Source: a bacterium
GTDB lineage: Bacteria > Zixibacteria > MSB-5A5 > GN15 > FEB-12
Assembly: GCA_030605565.1 (NCBI GenBank)
Contig: JAUWIB010000074.1
Coordinates: 1-47,841 of the forward strand
DNA: 47,841 nt
Reading direction: 5' to 3'
Position numbers and translations under genes: made by a program. Shown in pieces: positions 1 to 8,121 of this stretch. Below the pieces are notes generated by a model, which was not told the DNA's origin, searched no databases, and saw only the letters and a program-made list of their open reading frames with translations. Numbering within the stretch: position 1 is the stretch's first letter; every line of letters starts with the position of its first letter.

Positions 1-2128
1 ATCGAACAATTAGCAGCTTGGTGTGATCTTCAGCCAGCAGGACGCCACGTTTCGCGTTGGAGAACAGACGTGCATACACCAGGTAAACCCCCGATGCAAC
101 ATCGGCGCCGGACTCGTTGGTCAGGTCCCATTCGGCAAGGAACTCCCCTTCTCGCTGCTGTATCCCGGTGCGCTCCACCTGTTCGTCATTGCGTATGACC
201 GTTTTGATCCGTTCGCCGGCTACAGTGTAGACATCGATCTGCAAGTATGTATCCTGAGCGACAAAGGGAAGACCGTACATAGGGTAACTTGCGCTGTCGG
301 TCGGCACTCTCAAGCGGAAAGTCACCCTCGGTCGGTCCATCTGTTCAACCACGGCCGGATTGGGGTACGGGTCCAGTACGGCCCCCGGAACTTCAACCAA
401 TAAGGAGTCGTAATTGCTCTCACCGATATGGTACCCAACCCACATTATGCGGTGTTGAGGCACTTCATAGAACGCTCGATTGCTGGACGCCGGAGTCAGG
501 ATAAACGTCAGTGATCGATACTCCGCGTAATTCGGTAGATTGATCTGGTAAGTGGCATCATCGTCCGCATAATAACGATCTAAGATTAAAGAGTCAGGCG
601 CCTCCTCGAGTTGATAAATGATGTTCACGCCCCAGGGGTCAGGAAGCGTCGGCACGTAGGGGCTGCCAAGAGCCAGGTATATATTGAAAAACGTGTCGAT
701 GTGTGTTATGAAACTGTAGCGCCACTCGGTTATATATGTAGTATCGCGTGTTTGGGTCGAATCGGTACAGTTCGGAAATTCGCCCGCGGCGGAGTCACAG
801 ACCCAGATGATCGTGTCCGGCACGATATCCGCCGTCTCAAGCAAACGCAGACTTAGGTAGTAGGCGCCGTTGTGGCGAGGGCTTTCTCTAAGGTTTGAGT
901 TGGCCCCAACCGTCTCCGGATACTTATAGTGGGCGTGCAGTTTCTCAAACGGAATCGACGGGTATGCCTCTTTCTCCGAGTAGCCGGAGATCACCGTGTC
1001 ACCCACCCAGATTGTCAGGTCGGCTCGTTCTCCAGTGAGATAATTCCAAAGGGCGAACTCCGAGAACGCCGACGTCCAATCCTGAGTATGACCGCTGGTT
1101 TCCCAGATAGCTAAATCGGCGGCCTGCAGAAAACTCGGACCGAATCCAAGCTCTCCGCAAAGCAACCAGATATCTCTGATAATGTCACGACCGAACCGCT
1201 CACTCAGGTAGATCGGGAAGACGACCGACGCATAGGGATGCAGGTCCAGCAAGCCCTGGAATCGCTGAATAGAGTACTCAGGAACGTTGAAGAAGTGCTC
1301 CAGATAGTAGTAATAGTCATTGATGTCATCATAGATTTCCTCTTCCATCCAGACCGCCGACATCTCCATCCAGTAACGCCTTTCATCGTAGTCCGAACCG
1401 ATGTCTTCGGCCTCACCCCAATCGATGCCGAACTGCACAGCGTGAAAAAACTCGTGCGCCGCCGTCACTCGGATAGCATCCATGGGACTGTGGGGGTCGT
1501 TATTGTAACCGTGCAAGCGCCTCGGGTCGGCATTGAGTTCGATAAACGACGTGGCCTTCTGAGGATCACCAAATCCGAGCGAATCCGCATATGTCATCCC
1601 GTAGAACATGCTGCCAAGGTTCTTCATATAAACATCATACTTCTCGTCCCCGCCCGGCTCGTAGCCGTCCTGAGGCGGAGCCGGGTAGCCGAGCGTATCC
1701 ACGATGTATGCGTAGACCGAGTCCATAATGTCGGCGATTTGAGTTGCCGTCTCCGCTCCCCCGTATAGAGCATCAGCACCTAAAGTGGCATAGTGTACTC
1801 GGAACAGGCCCTTGGGTGAGTCGACCGAATCGGTGAGATTCGTCGGCCTCAAAACCAGTTGAACCCCGAGCGATTTGAGCAGACCGTGGTCCAGTCTATC
1901 ATAGTTGGTCACGAACCTGAGAATAGCCGGTGTCCCACACTTCACGGTCGGTGGGTGCAACGAGTCACTGTGTGAGTCTGCAGCAGCCGACAAGTCTGGC
2001 TGACGCTGTCGCGTGACCAGCATGTAATCTTCGATAATCTGCATCTGCTGTTCTTCAGTCAGCGACTCGCCTGCCCAGCCAATCGACGCTAACATCACAA
2101 TGAGTAGACATGTTGCCATCGTTTTCAA
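1..2128 (-). CDS. Secreted MXAN_6640-like zinc metalloprotease with C-terminal sorting domain (3' end just outside window)
   Basis: The frame is open from about 2128 to the left edge and is missing from the ORF track because it has no stop in the window. I translated it by hand. It starts with a signal peptide (LLIVMLASIGWAGES), followed by a catalytic-type region containing AAHEFFHAVQFG, a gluzincin HExxH zinc site near residue 225. The C-terminal part has DPYPNPAVVEQ and a FlgD-like beta-sandwich (YTVAGERIKTV, ending TKLLIVR), typical of T9SS/FlgD-like sorting tails. The last visible base is a T after an Arg codon, so probably only the stop codon is cut off. The start is either TTG at 2128, which overlaps the stop of the PHP gene and has a GAGG ribosome site five bases upstream, or ATG at 2119. 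The combination of HExxH and sorting tail matches what I know as MXAN_6640-family putative metalloproteases. The substrate is unknown. Confidence 0.8.
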   Translation of the reverse strand, partial: MKTMATCLLIVMLASIGWAGESLTEEQQMQIIEDYMLVTRQRQPDLSAAADSHSDSLHPPTVKCGTPAILRFVTNYDRLDHGLLKSLGVQLVLRPTNLTDSVDSPKGLFRVHYATLGADALYGGAETATQIADIMDSVYAYIVDTLGYPAPPQDGYEPGGDEKYDVYMKNLGSMFYGMTYADSLGFGDPQKATSFIELNADPRRLHGYNNDPHSPMDAIRVTAAHEFFHAVQFGIDWGEAEDIGSDYDERRYWMEMSAVWMEEEIYDDINDYYYYLEHFFNVPEYSIQRFQGLLDLHPYASVVFPIYLSERFGRDIIRDIWLLCGELGFGPSFLQAADLAIWETSGHTQDWTSAFSEFALWNYLTGERADLTIWVGDTVISGYSEKEAYPSIPFEKLHAHYKYPETVGANSNLRESPRHNGAYYLSLRLLETADIVPDTIIWVCDSAAGEFPNCTDSTQTRDTTYITEWRYSFITHIDTFFNIYLALGSPYVPTLPDPWGVNIIYQLEEAPDSLILDRYYADDDATYQINLPNYAEYRSLTFILTPASSNRAFYEVPQHRIMWVGYHIGESNYDSLLVEVPGAVLDPYPNPAVVEQMDRPRVTFRLRVPTDSASYPMYGLPFVAQDTYLQIDVYTVAGERIKTVIRNDEQVERTGIQQREGEFLAEWDLTNESGADVASGVYLVYARLFSNAKRGVLLAEDHTKLLIVR

Positions 2129-2976
2129 ACTGATCCTCGTTTCTGCAAAGCCTGTCTCTGCGAAGCCCGCTTCTTGAGTTCGTGTAAACATTCTATCGGC
2201 ACCGCCTCCGAACCAACTGAACCACAGCGGCCACCGCGACCATGAAAATCGGACCCGCCTGTCCAGACCAGTCGGAAACGTGCTGCCATCTCTTTGAGCT
2301 TTTGTGTCTCGTTCTGCTTGTGGTCGGGGTGAAGCACCTCAACACCGTCAAGACCGAGAGCCACCAGTTCTTCGATCCGGTCGACAGCGCCGTCGATCAT
2401 CGGATGCGCCAGCACCGTAACCCCACCGGCGTTATGAATCAAGGTGATTGCCTCTGCCGGCGCAAAGCTCTGTTTGGGCACATAGGCCGGACCGCGATTG
2501 CTGATATATCGCCGGAAGGCGTCGTCGTAAGAGGCCACAGCCTTTCGACGGTAGAGCGCCTCGGCCACGTGCGGACGACCCACCGCTGCCGAACCGGCCA
2601 CCTCAAGGACGTCGTCATAGTTGATCTCGATACCCATCTCGTTGAGCTTCTGAACCATCTCACGTCCGCGCTCATTTCTCTTGTTCTGAAAGTCGGCCAG
2701 GGCCACTCGCAAGGGTTCCGTATCGGGATCGAAAAGATAGGCCAACATGTGCAACTCACCGTTTCCCGATCGGCATGACAACTCCAGCCCGGGAATAAGT
2801 TCCGGGTCGCCTTCGCCAAGCAAAGAGCGCAACTCGAGATAACCGGCCAGCGTGTCGTGATCGGTAACGGCGAACGCGGCCAGTTTGCGGCGACGAACCA
2901 TCTCCAGCAACTCCAATGGCGTACTAAGCCCGTCGGAACAATTGGTGTGCAGATGCAGATCGATTCGATGTTTCAT
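2125..2976 (-). CDS. PHP-domain metal-dependent phosphoesterase
   Basis: This 283-residue protein is a PHP-family hydrolase of the YciV/TrpH (RNase AM, nucleoside bisphosphatase) type. The metal-binding motifs are visible in order: DLHLHTNCSDG at residues 6-16, VTDHDT near 38, a region with GRPHVAEAL near 133, LAHPM near 190 and GSDFHG near 240. These supply the His/Asp ligands of the trinuclear metal site. The ATG directly abuts the stop codon of ftcD and the gene's own stop overlaps the start of the protease, so the three are probably co-transcribed. Family knowledge suggests hydrolysis of 3',5'-bisphosphates or 5'-end RNA trimming; the exact substrate cannot be read from sequence. Confidence 0.88.
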   Translation of the reverse strand: MKHRIDLHLHTNCSDGLSTPLELLEMVRRRKLAAFAVTDHDTLAGYLELRSLLGEGDPELIPGLELSCRSGNGELHMLAYLFDPDTEPLRVALADFQNKRNERGREMVQKLNEMGIEINYDDVLEVAGSAAVGRPHVAEALYRRKAVASYDDAFRRYISNRGPAYVPKQSFAPAEAITLIHNAGGVTVLAHPMIDGAVDRIEELVALGLDGVEVLHPDHKQNETQKLKEMAARFRLVWTGGSDFHGRGGRCGSVGSEAVPIECLHELKKRASQRQALQKRGSV

Positions 2977-4485
2977 CTATAGCTTGCTCTCAACCATCTT
3001 CCTGATCTGTGACGCAAGATCCTCAGCCTCTTTTGTTATAACAGCCACCTCACCATTTAGTTTCGTAACAAACGCCTGATCGTTGATGGAAGTCAGGTTG
3101 ATGCGCACGTTGTATCCGGCGCCGTGGACTGAGGCTGTCGCCATCAGACCAGCCACCCCGGAATCAGTGATCGAATTCTGATTTCCCTTTTCTGCTACCA
3201 CGCGCGCCAGCTTCAGCGTTTCGAGTGACTTCTTCATCACCTCTAAGGGAACATTTGCCGCTTCTTTGTTGGCAAGTTCAACGGCATCGTCACGCTCCTG
3301 TCCGGCGGGCAATTTGAATGCATCCATCACCTTGTTGAATGCTTCCTTGTCGGTCTCGACCAACTGGGTGAGTTCGGCGCGAAGCTCATCACCGCGATCC
3401 CTGACCTGAGTCAACTCATCCTTGACCTTGTCGAACTGCTTCTTGCCGATCGAGAGCCGACAGACCATCGAGGCCAGAGCGGCGCCCAGAGCACCGGCCG
3501 AGGCCGCCACCGAACCGCCACCAGGGGCCGGTGAGGACGATGCGACCTCATCGGCAAAACTTTCGGCGGCCACCGCCGAGCCGCCCGCTTCCTGTAGTTT
3601 CTGCTCCAGCACCTGAGCACTGGAGAAGTTCTCCATCCGCAGGTAGAAATCTGACACGTCGAGCATCGCCTCGTTCGGCACCAGCCCGATGATTTCCGAC
3701 GAGGTGACATTCACACCATAACGAGCGGCCTCCGACTTGATCGTCTCGAAGACGCGGAAGATCGGCGTCTTGGTATAGTTCACCAGGTTCATCGATATCT
3801 GTACCTGATTGCGCTCTTTGATCTCAAAGCCGAGGGCTTTGACAAACCGATACCCACCCTTGAGACTGCGCACGGCGTCGGCGACCTTGTCGGCAATCCA
3901 CTTCTGATTGGTGCCAAGATAGACATTGAACGCCACCAAAGGGAACCGCACCCCGATAGCGGTGGCGCCCGACTTGAGATTCATTTTTGCCGGACCATAA
4001 TCCGGTTTGCGCTTGGGGTCCTTCTCGATAGCCTCAGTCATCCCCTCATACTCACCTGTGCGCACCTTGGCCAGGTTCCTGCGATCGGCCCGCGTCCGCG
4101 CATCTTCATACAGAAAGACCGGTATAGCCAGTTCCTCACCGACCTTGCGACCCAGTTTGTTGGCCAACTCGATCGCTTCTTCGATAGTCACTTCCGATAT
4201 CGGGATGAACGGACAGACATCGCACGCCCCCATGCGGGGATGTTCACCCTTATGGGTGGTCATGTCGATCAGTTCAGCCGCCTTCTGATATCCGCGAAAA
4301 GCCGCCTCGACCGCCAGCGATGGATGACAAACAAAAGTCACCACCGCTCGATTGTGATCGGGATCCATCTCCTTATCCAGGAGCACCACACCGTCTTCGG
4401 CGGTGATAGCATTACATATGGCGTCGAGCACTTCCGGACGACGGCCTTCGGAGAAATTGGGGACACATTCAACCAGTTTTGCCAT
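2977..4485 (-). CDS. ftcD: Bifunctional glutamate formimidoyltransferase / formimidoyl-THF cyclodeaminase
   Basis: A fusion of about 502 residues. The N-terminal half (from MAKLVECVPNFSEGRRPEV) is formiminotransferase, which moves the formimino group from formiminoglutamate to tetrahydrofolate. The C-terminal part, from about residue 315 (SFADEVASSSPAPGGGSVAA), is the cyclodeaminase domain that closes it to 5,10-methenyl-THF and ammonia. Together they link histidine degradation to the one-carbon pool. Length is close to the animal FTCD enzymes (about 540 aa). The ORF track starts 14 codons earlier, but ATG at 4485 has a GGAG ribosome site seven bases upstream and begins at the conserved N-terminus. 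No other hut gene is seen in the window. It leads the ftcD-PHP-protease unit behind a promoter at 4557-4584. Confidence 0.93.
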   Translation of the reverse strand: MAKLVECVPNFSEGRRPEVLDAICNAITAEDGVVLLDKEMDPDHNRAVVTFVCHPSLAVEAAFRGYQKAAELIDMTTHKGEHPRMGACDVCPFIPISEVTIEEAIELANKLGRKVGEELAIPVFLYEDARTRADRRNLAKVRTGEYEGMTEAIEKDPKRKPDYGPAKMNLKSGATAIGVRFPLVAFNVYLGTNQKWIADKVADAVRSLKGGYRFVKALGFEIKERNQVQISMNLVNYTKTPIFRVFETIKSEAARYGVNVTSSEIIGLVPNEAMLDVSDFYLRMENFSSAQVLEQKLQEAGGSAVAAESFADEVASSSPAPGGGSVAASAGALGAALASMVCRLSIGKKQFDKVKDELTQVRDRGDELRAELTQLVETDKEAFNKVMDAFKLPAGQERDDAVELANKEAANVPLEVMKKSLETLKLARVVAEKGNQNSITDSGVAGLMATASVHGAGYNVRINLTSINDQAFVTKLNGEVAVITKEAEDLASQIRKMVESKL

Positions 4486-4556
4486 TATCGTCTCCGCACC
4501 TTCAGTTGTGTCAATCGACCCGGGCACACGCCGCGGATCCGAATTGGGATCGTGCC

Positions 4557-4584
4557 AATATACGTGAAAACATCGCTATGGCAA
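4557..4584 (-). promoter_or_regulatory. Sigma70-like promoter of ftcD unit
   Basis: On the minus strand TTGCCA (4579-4584) and TATATT (4557-4562) are separated by 16 bases, about 70 bases upstream of the ftcD ATG. The -35 box sits just after the stop of the upstream gene, which suggests ftcD is separately transcribed. Confidence 0.5.
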
Positions 4585-4595
4585 GTGGCCTAGCG
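4574..4595 (-). terminator. Possible terminator hairpin overlapping stop of DHS-like gene
   Basis: On the minus strand CGCTAGGC and GCC(A)TAGCG form an eight-pair stem with a one-base bulge and loop CACTT, followed by ATGTTTT. It overlaps the stop codon of the upstream gene and the -35 box of the ftcD promoter. The T-run is short, so termination is only a possibility. Confidence 0.35.
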
Positions 4596-5546
4596 CTCAA
4601 ATCCAAGTCTGAGACCCCAGGCCAATAGAGGGATCATGATCTCATGGTGACCGACGAAATTGAACCCCTGCCCCACGCCGACGGTTGGTCGGCTCACCAC
4701 GTTTTGCAGCGGGCGATATTGGAGGATCATATCAAAGTTGGCCGTGGTCAGCCGGCTTTTGTGCCGGTGTATATTGCGGGCCACCGTCAGCGCCTTGAGA
4801 AACACTTCCGGCAGGATAACCGCCGAGCCGATATTGGCCAGTGCGCCACCTCGGTCGATATCGGCACAGAGGCTGCACAACAGGCGGAAATCAAGATGCG
4901 ATGCAGCGGCGGTGACGGCGGCATCGAACTCCGGATGCTGGGCCACGATATCGGTACCGATCCCGACATGCACCGTCACCGGTTTTTTCATGGAGACAGC
5001 TCGTCCAAAAAGAGAAATCTTTCGATTGGGCGCCTTTTCTCCATTGATGAAGACACCGGCGGCCTCTCCGAGGCCGATATCTCGCTCCTTCGCACACCGA
5101 CAAACGGCTGCGAAAAACTCTCCGGTCTCCCTCGCCATGCCGAAAGACCCATCCTCCAGCCCGGCCTGCACATCCTCAGAGGTCCCGCCGAAAAAGGCCA
5201 ATTCAAGATCATGAATCAGCCCGGCCGAGTTGAACGACAGTCCGGTAACGATATCACGCCGCATCAAATCGATCAGTATCGGAGAAAGTCCCACCTTGAT
5301 AGTATGAGCACCCAACATCAGATGAAACGGACGGTCCTTATGACGCGCCTTCACGACGAGGGAGATGAATTCCCTGAGGTCATCAGCCTTGAGAAAACGA
5401 GGCAGCGAATCGAAGAAATCGGAACCGCTTTTTTTCGCCGGTCGACCAAGCGAATGCAACTGCGTCCGGTTCCGTCGCCGTGCGTGCGGATAACGCTTTA
5501 CAAGATTAAGGTCTATCGGAGTGCTCTTGCGAAATCGGCTGGACAT
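4590..5546 (-). CDS. Deoxyhypusine synthase-like protein
   Basis: This 318-residue cytoplasmic protein resembles the deoxyhypusine synthase-like family found in some bacteria. Visible family features are LMLGAHTIKVGLSPILIDLM (about residues 76-95), a glycine-rich stretch with FNSAGLIHDLELAFFGGTSEDV, PVTVHVGIGTDI near 190, and GSAVILPEVFLKAL near 240. True deoxyhypusine synthase modifies eIF5A with spermidine and NAD; bacteria lack eIF5A, so the substrate must differ, perhaps another polyamine or a small molecule. It is the last gene of the operon starting with manC, three bases after the DUF3108 gene. Family assignment is from motif memory; catalytic function is not established. Confidence 0.6.
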   Translation of the reverse strand: MSSRFRKSTPIDLNLVKRYPHARRRNRTQLHSLGRPAKKSGSDFFDSLPRFLKADDLREFISLVVKARHKDRPFHLMLGAHTIKVGLSPILIDLMRRDIVTGLSFNSAGLIHDLELAFFGGTSEDVQAGLEDGSFGMARETGEFFAAVCRCAKERDIGLGEAAGVFINGEKAPNRKISLFGRAVSMKKPVTVHVGIGTDIVAQHPEFDAAVTAAASHLDFRLLCSLCADIDRGGALANIGSAVILPEVFLKALTVARNIHRHKSRLTTANFDMILQYRPLQNVVSRPTVGVGQGFNFVGHHEIMIPLLAWGLRLGFER

Positions 5547-5549
5547 GGT

Positions 5550-6401
5550 TCAGAACGCCTCGATTTCGCCCAGCGCGAAGTCCGTCAACTCAGCCGATAT
5601 TGATCCCACCAGAATCTTGGACTTCATCAGCACCGGCATCTTGAGACGGTCATCGGTCAGCCAGACCTTCAGTCTTCCCTCATGCTTGAAGACGCCGACC
5701 GATTGCGTCAGCGGTTCTACGACAATACAGTCGAAGTTTCCCGCTTCAACGGTGATGTTCTCTTTCTTGAGGACCTTGACCTCAAGTTCGTAGTTCTTGC
5801 CGTCGGTAAAGTTGTCCACGTACACCGACGTCCCGACTTTGAGCTCCTGAGTGCGAACAAAGTAAAGCACACTGACGGCATCCTGCACCCACGGCGCAAC
5901 CTCGATAGTGTCGCCTTGGTACACGGTTTGGTGCTCACGTTGATCGAAAGCGTAAGTGCGAGTGGAACGATAGCTGCCCTCGCGAAGGTTCTTCTCAAAG
6001 CGCCAACTGAAAAGACCGATGGCGTCAATGATCGACTCCACGCGGTCATCGACGGTGTAAAACGTGGAGAAGAAACTATTGGAGTTTGCCCGAGTCACGA
6101 TTTGATAACAGGGACGCCCCCCGTACTCGATCAACCGCGCCACCTCCATGGAAGCCGTCCCGGCGTTGATAAAACCGTAGTTGATATCGAACGAGAACCT
6201 CTCACCGATACCGAAAGCTACGTTTTCGACATAGCGGTCAAACTCGATGGTATCGCCACCGGGCTGTTCTTCTTCAGCCAACGCCTGCGACATCTCAAAC
6301 TGCAGAGAGGCAAAGTAGAAAAGAGGCGCCAGTCCGCAGAACAGAACAGTCATGGCGAGCGCCTTGTGCAGAAATCTTCCGTCAGGCATTTGTCTTAGCA
6401 T
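5550..6401 (-). CDS. DUF3108-type secreted/envelope protein
   Basis: About 283 residues with an N-terminal hydrophobic segment (LAMTVLFCGLAPLFYFASL) that is probably a signal peptide or anchor, then a beta-rich domain. The pattern ERFSFDINYGFINAGTASMEV, followed by a YTVDDRVES strand and a C-terminal LKVWLTDDRLKMPVLMKSKI, is that of DUF3108 proteins, which are thought to be periplasmic or outer-membrane-associated beta-barrel-like lipid-binding folds. Function is unknown. The start could be ATG 6401 or ATG 6389; both overlap the end of the phosphatase gene upstream, implying coupled translation. Confidence 0.75.
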   Translation of the reverse strand: MLRQMPDGRFLHKALAMTVLFCGLAPLFYFASLQFEMSQALAEEEQPGGDTIEFDRYVENVAFGIGERFSFDINYGFINAGTASMEVARLIEYGGRPCYQIVTRANSNSFFSTFYTVDDRVESIIDAIGLFSWRFEKNLREGSYRSTRTYAFDQREHQTVYQGDTIEVAPWVQDAVSVLYFVRTQELKVGTSVYVDNFTDGKNYELEVKVLKKENITVEAGNFDCIVVEPLTQSVGVFKHEGRLKVWLTDDRLKMPVLMKSKILVGSISAELTDFALGEIEAF

Positions 6402-6873
6402 CAATTCTTTTTACAATTTTGTCCAACTGCTTGCCGAGATATTCGCCGATTTCCAGAAACGTCTCGTTGTACCGCTCAAGCGGCTGGCCGATGGGATCAT
6501 CGACCCCTTCGCCCGATTGCTTTGGGTCGGGGAAATTCTTGAAGAGAAACGTCTTGTCCGCGGCTTCCCTGCGCAATCTCAGCACTTCACCAACATGGCC
6601 GGAAGTCATACCAAAGATAAGATCGGCGCGATCGATCAGGCCGCCTGTCAACGGCTGCGACTGGTGTTTCGAAATGTCGGCGTCCCAGATCCTGGCCGCT
6701 TCGACAGCATACTTGGTAGCCGGAAACCCCGACGCACCTACGGTACCGGCCGAGACCACTTCGAACTTTTCCGGACGCTGCTTTTCCAGCAAACCCTTCA
6801 GCGCTCCTTCGGCCATGGGCGACCGACAGGTGTTCCCGGTGCAGACAAACAGTATGACGAACTTCTCGCTCAC
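6382..6873 (-). CDS. Low-molecular-weight phosphatase, protein-arginine phosphatase (YwlE) type
   Basis: A 163-residue LMW-PTP fold enzyme. The catalytic P-loop is VCTGNTCRSPMAEG, with nucleophilic Cys at about residue 13 and Arg at about 19; the general acid lies in NFPDPKQSG. In this family the Thr in CTGNTCRS, in place of the Ile of classical tyrosine phosphatases, is known from B. subtilis YwlE to favour phospho-arginine. The GTG start at 6873 overlaps the stop of the tsaC gene (GTGA), so the upstream extension in the ORF track is not used. Whether a McsB-type arginine kinase exists in this genome cannot be told from the window. Confidence 0.82.
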   Translation of the reverse strand: MSEKFVILFVCTGNTCRSPMAEGALKGLLEKQRPEKFEVVSAGTVGASGFPATKYAVEAARIWDADISKHQSQPLTGGLIDRADLIFGMTSGHVGEVLRLRREAADKTFLFKNFPDPKQSGEGVDDPIGQPLERYNETFLEIGEYLGKQLDKIVKRIDAKTNA

Positions 6874-7508
6874 GCCGTCTCCTGAAGGACCGAGGCAACG
6901 CCGGCAGCAGAGAGGGCGCCCTCGCGCAGCAACTCTGTCCGGTCCCCCTGACACAGCACCACCGTCGACACACTTCCAACCAGACGTCCGGCATCAAGAT
7001 ACAGAGCCACATCGCTCCCGAAAGTCTCCACGACCTGGTCGATCGTCTCCGCTTCCCCATGGCCGGTCAGATTGGCTGAAGTTGCTGTCAGAGGTTTCCG
7101 AACTTTCTCAAGTAATGCCTTTACCACCGGTGACGATGACACTCGCAGACCAACCCGCCCGTCACTCTCTACTGTTAATGTTGCTTCATCGGCTGCCGTC
7201 AATACCAGGGTCAATGGTCCGGGCATGAATCGCTTCGCCAGTCGTCGCGCCGAGGGCGTCATCACACCGTAAGCATCCAACGCCTCGATACTATCGACAA
7301 AGATTGCAACCGCAGCAGCGCGGTCACGATCTTTCGCACGATAAAGCTTCTCCAGTGACCTAGAATCATCTGCCCGAGCGAGAAGACCATACCTTGTTTC
7401 AGTCGGCGCCACTATCAGATCACACCGTAGCAAGAGGGTTGCGGCTTGATCTATCAGCCGGCCCTGCGGGTTTTCGCAGTCGATTCGGACCACCGGACAA
7501 TCAGTCAT
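6870..7508 (-). CDS. TsaC/YrdC/Sua5-family protein (threonylcarbamoyl-AMP synthase-like)
   Basis: A 212-residue single-domain YrdC fold protein without the extra Sua5 C-terminal domain. YrdC features: VAPTETRYGLLARA (canonical PTDTVYGL), LYRAKDRDRA (canonical K.R motif region), FMPGPLTLVL, GRVGLRV and TATSANLTGHGEA. The known role is to make threonylcarbamoyl-AMP from threonine, bicarbonate and ATP for tRNA t6A. Several usually fixed positions differ (Arg for Val in PTxTxYGL, no Pro after the K.R motif), so a YciO-like specialised role is possible. ATG 7508 lies eight bases inside the SPOR gene's end; the track's longer N-terminus is antisense-like in composition and rejected. Confidence 0.8.
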   Translation of the reverse strand: MTDCPVVRIDCENPQGRLIDQAATLLLRCDLIVAPTETRYGLLARADDSRSLEKLYRAKDRDRAAAVAIFVDSIEALDAYGVMTPSARRLAKRFMPGPLTLVLTAADEATLTVESDGRVGLRVSSSPVVKALLEKVRKPLTATSANLTGHGEAETIDQVVETFGSDVALYLDAGRLVGSVSTVVLCQGDRTELLREGALSAAGVASVLQETA

Positions 7509-8121
7509 GCTGACCCGGATCGTGCTCGTAGTCAAGGCTGTCTCCCACCGTCGACGGCGATGTCTCGTAAAGAGGCGCCGGTTCCTCCACCGCAACTGTA
7601 ACCACCACAACCCAGGCGTTGGTATAGCCCGCCGCCTTGGCCCGCTGTTGATAGTTCTCGGCCGCTTCGCGCTCGGCGAAGTTGCCCACTCTCAGTTTGA
7701 AGTAGGGCACCTCATAATCCATGTAGACCGGGCGGTCAAAAATCTCCTCGGCCACCCTCAGTGCCGTTCGCCCCTCACCATAAACTTTGGTCGTCAATAT
7801 CTGTACGCGAAACGCCTGGTTGTTCAGAGTATCGATTTGTTCATTGATGTTCAAGTAACCTGTGTCGCCGCTGGTCGCCTCATCCCCTGTCTCCTGCTGG
7901 GACCCTCCGGCATTGATTGGCTGATCACTCGGATAAACACTCGGGACAACCTGTCTGTCCTGACTCGATTCCAATGGATCATAACGCTCCAATTCCGTCG
8001 GGATTGTGTCGGTATCCGGTGGCGACTCCTCACCTCCACGTTGAGGAAGAATGCATCCTGCCCCCCAGACGAGCCACAGCGCCGTAACCAGGAGACTAAA
8101 TATACTTGCGCGTTTCGTCAC
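7501..8121 (-). CDS. SPOR-domain lipoprotein
   Basis: About 206 residues from GTG 8121. The N-terminus (RASIFSLLVTALWLVWGAGC) is a signal peptide ending in a lipobox-like Cys, followed by a long acidic, Pro/Ser/Gln-rich linker. The C-terminal domain from about residue 100 (FRVQILTTKVYGEGRTALRVAEE, then YFKLRVGNFAEREAAENY and AWVV) is a SPOR domain, which binds denuded septal peptidoglycan glycans. It probably anchors in the outer membrane and binds cell-wall septa. Its start overlaps the end of the manC gene by 26 bases and its end overlaps tsaC, so it is coupled to both. Confidence 0.85.
   Translation of the reverse strand: MTKRASIFSLLVTALWLVWGAGCILPQRGGEESPPDTDTIPTELERYDPLESSQDRQVVPSVYPSDQPINAGGSQQETGDEATSGDTGYLNINEQIDTLNNQAFRVQILTTKVYGEGRTALRVAEEIFDRPVYMDYEVPYFKLRVGNFAEREAAENYQQRAKAAGYTNAWVVVVTVAVEEPAPLYETSPSTVGDSLDYEHDPGQHD

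Noticed and set aside
4644-5603. 319-codon plus-strand ORF
   Set aside because: Antisense to the deoxyhypusine-synthase-like gene; composition of a shadow frame.
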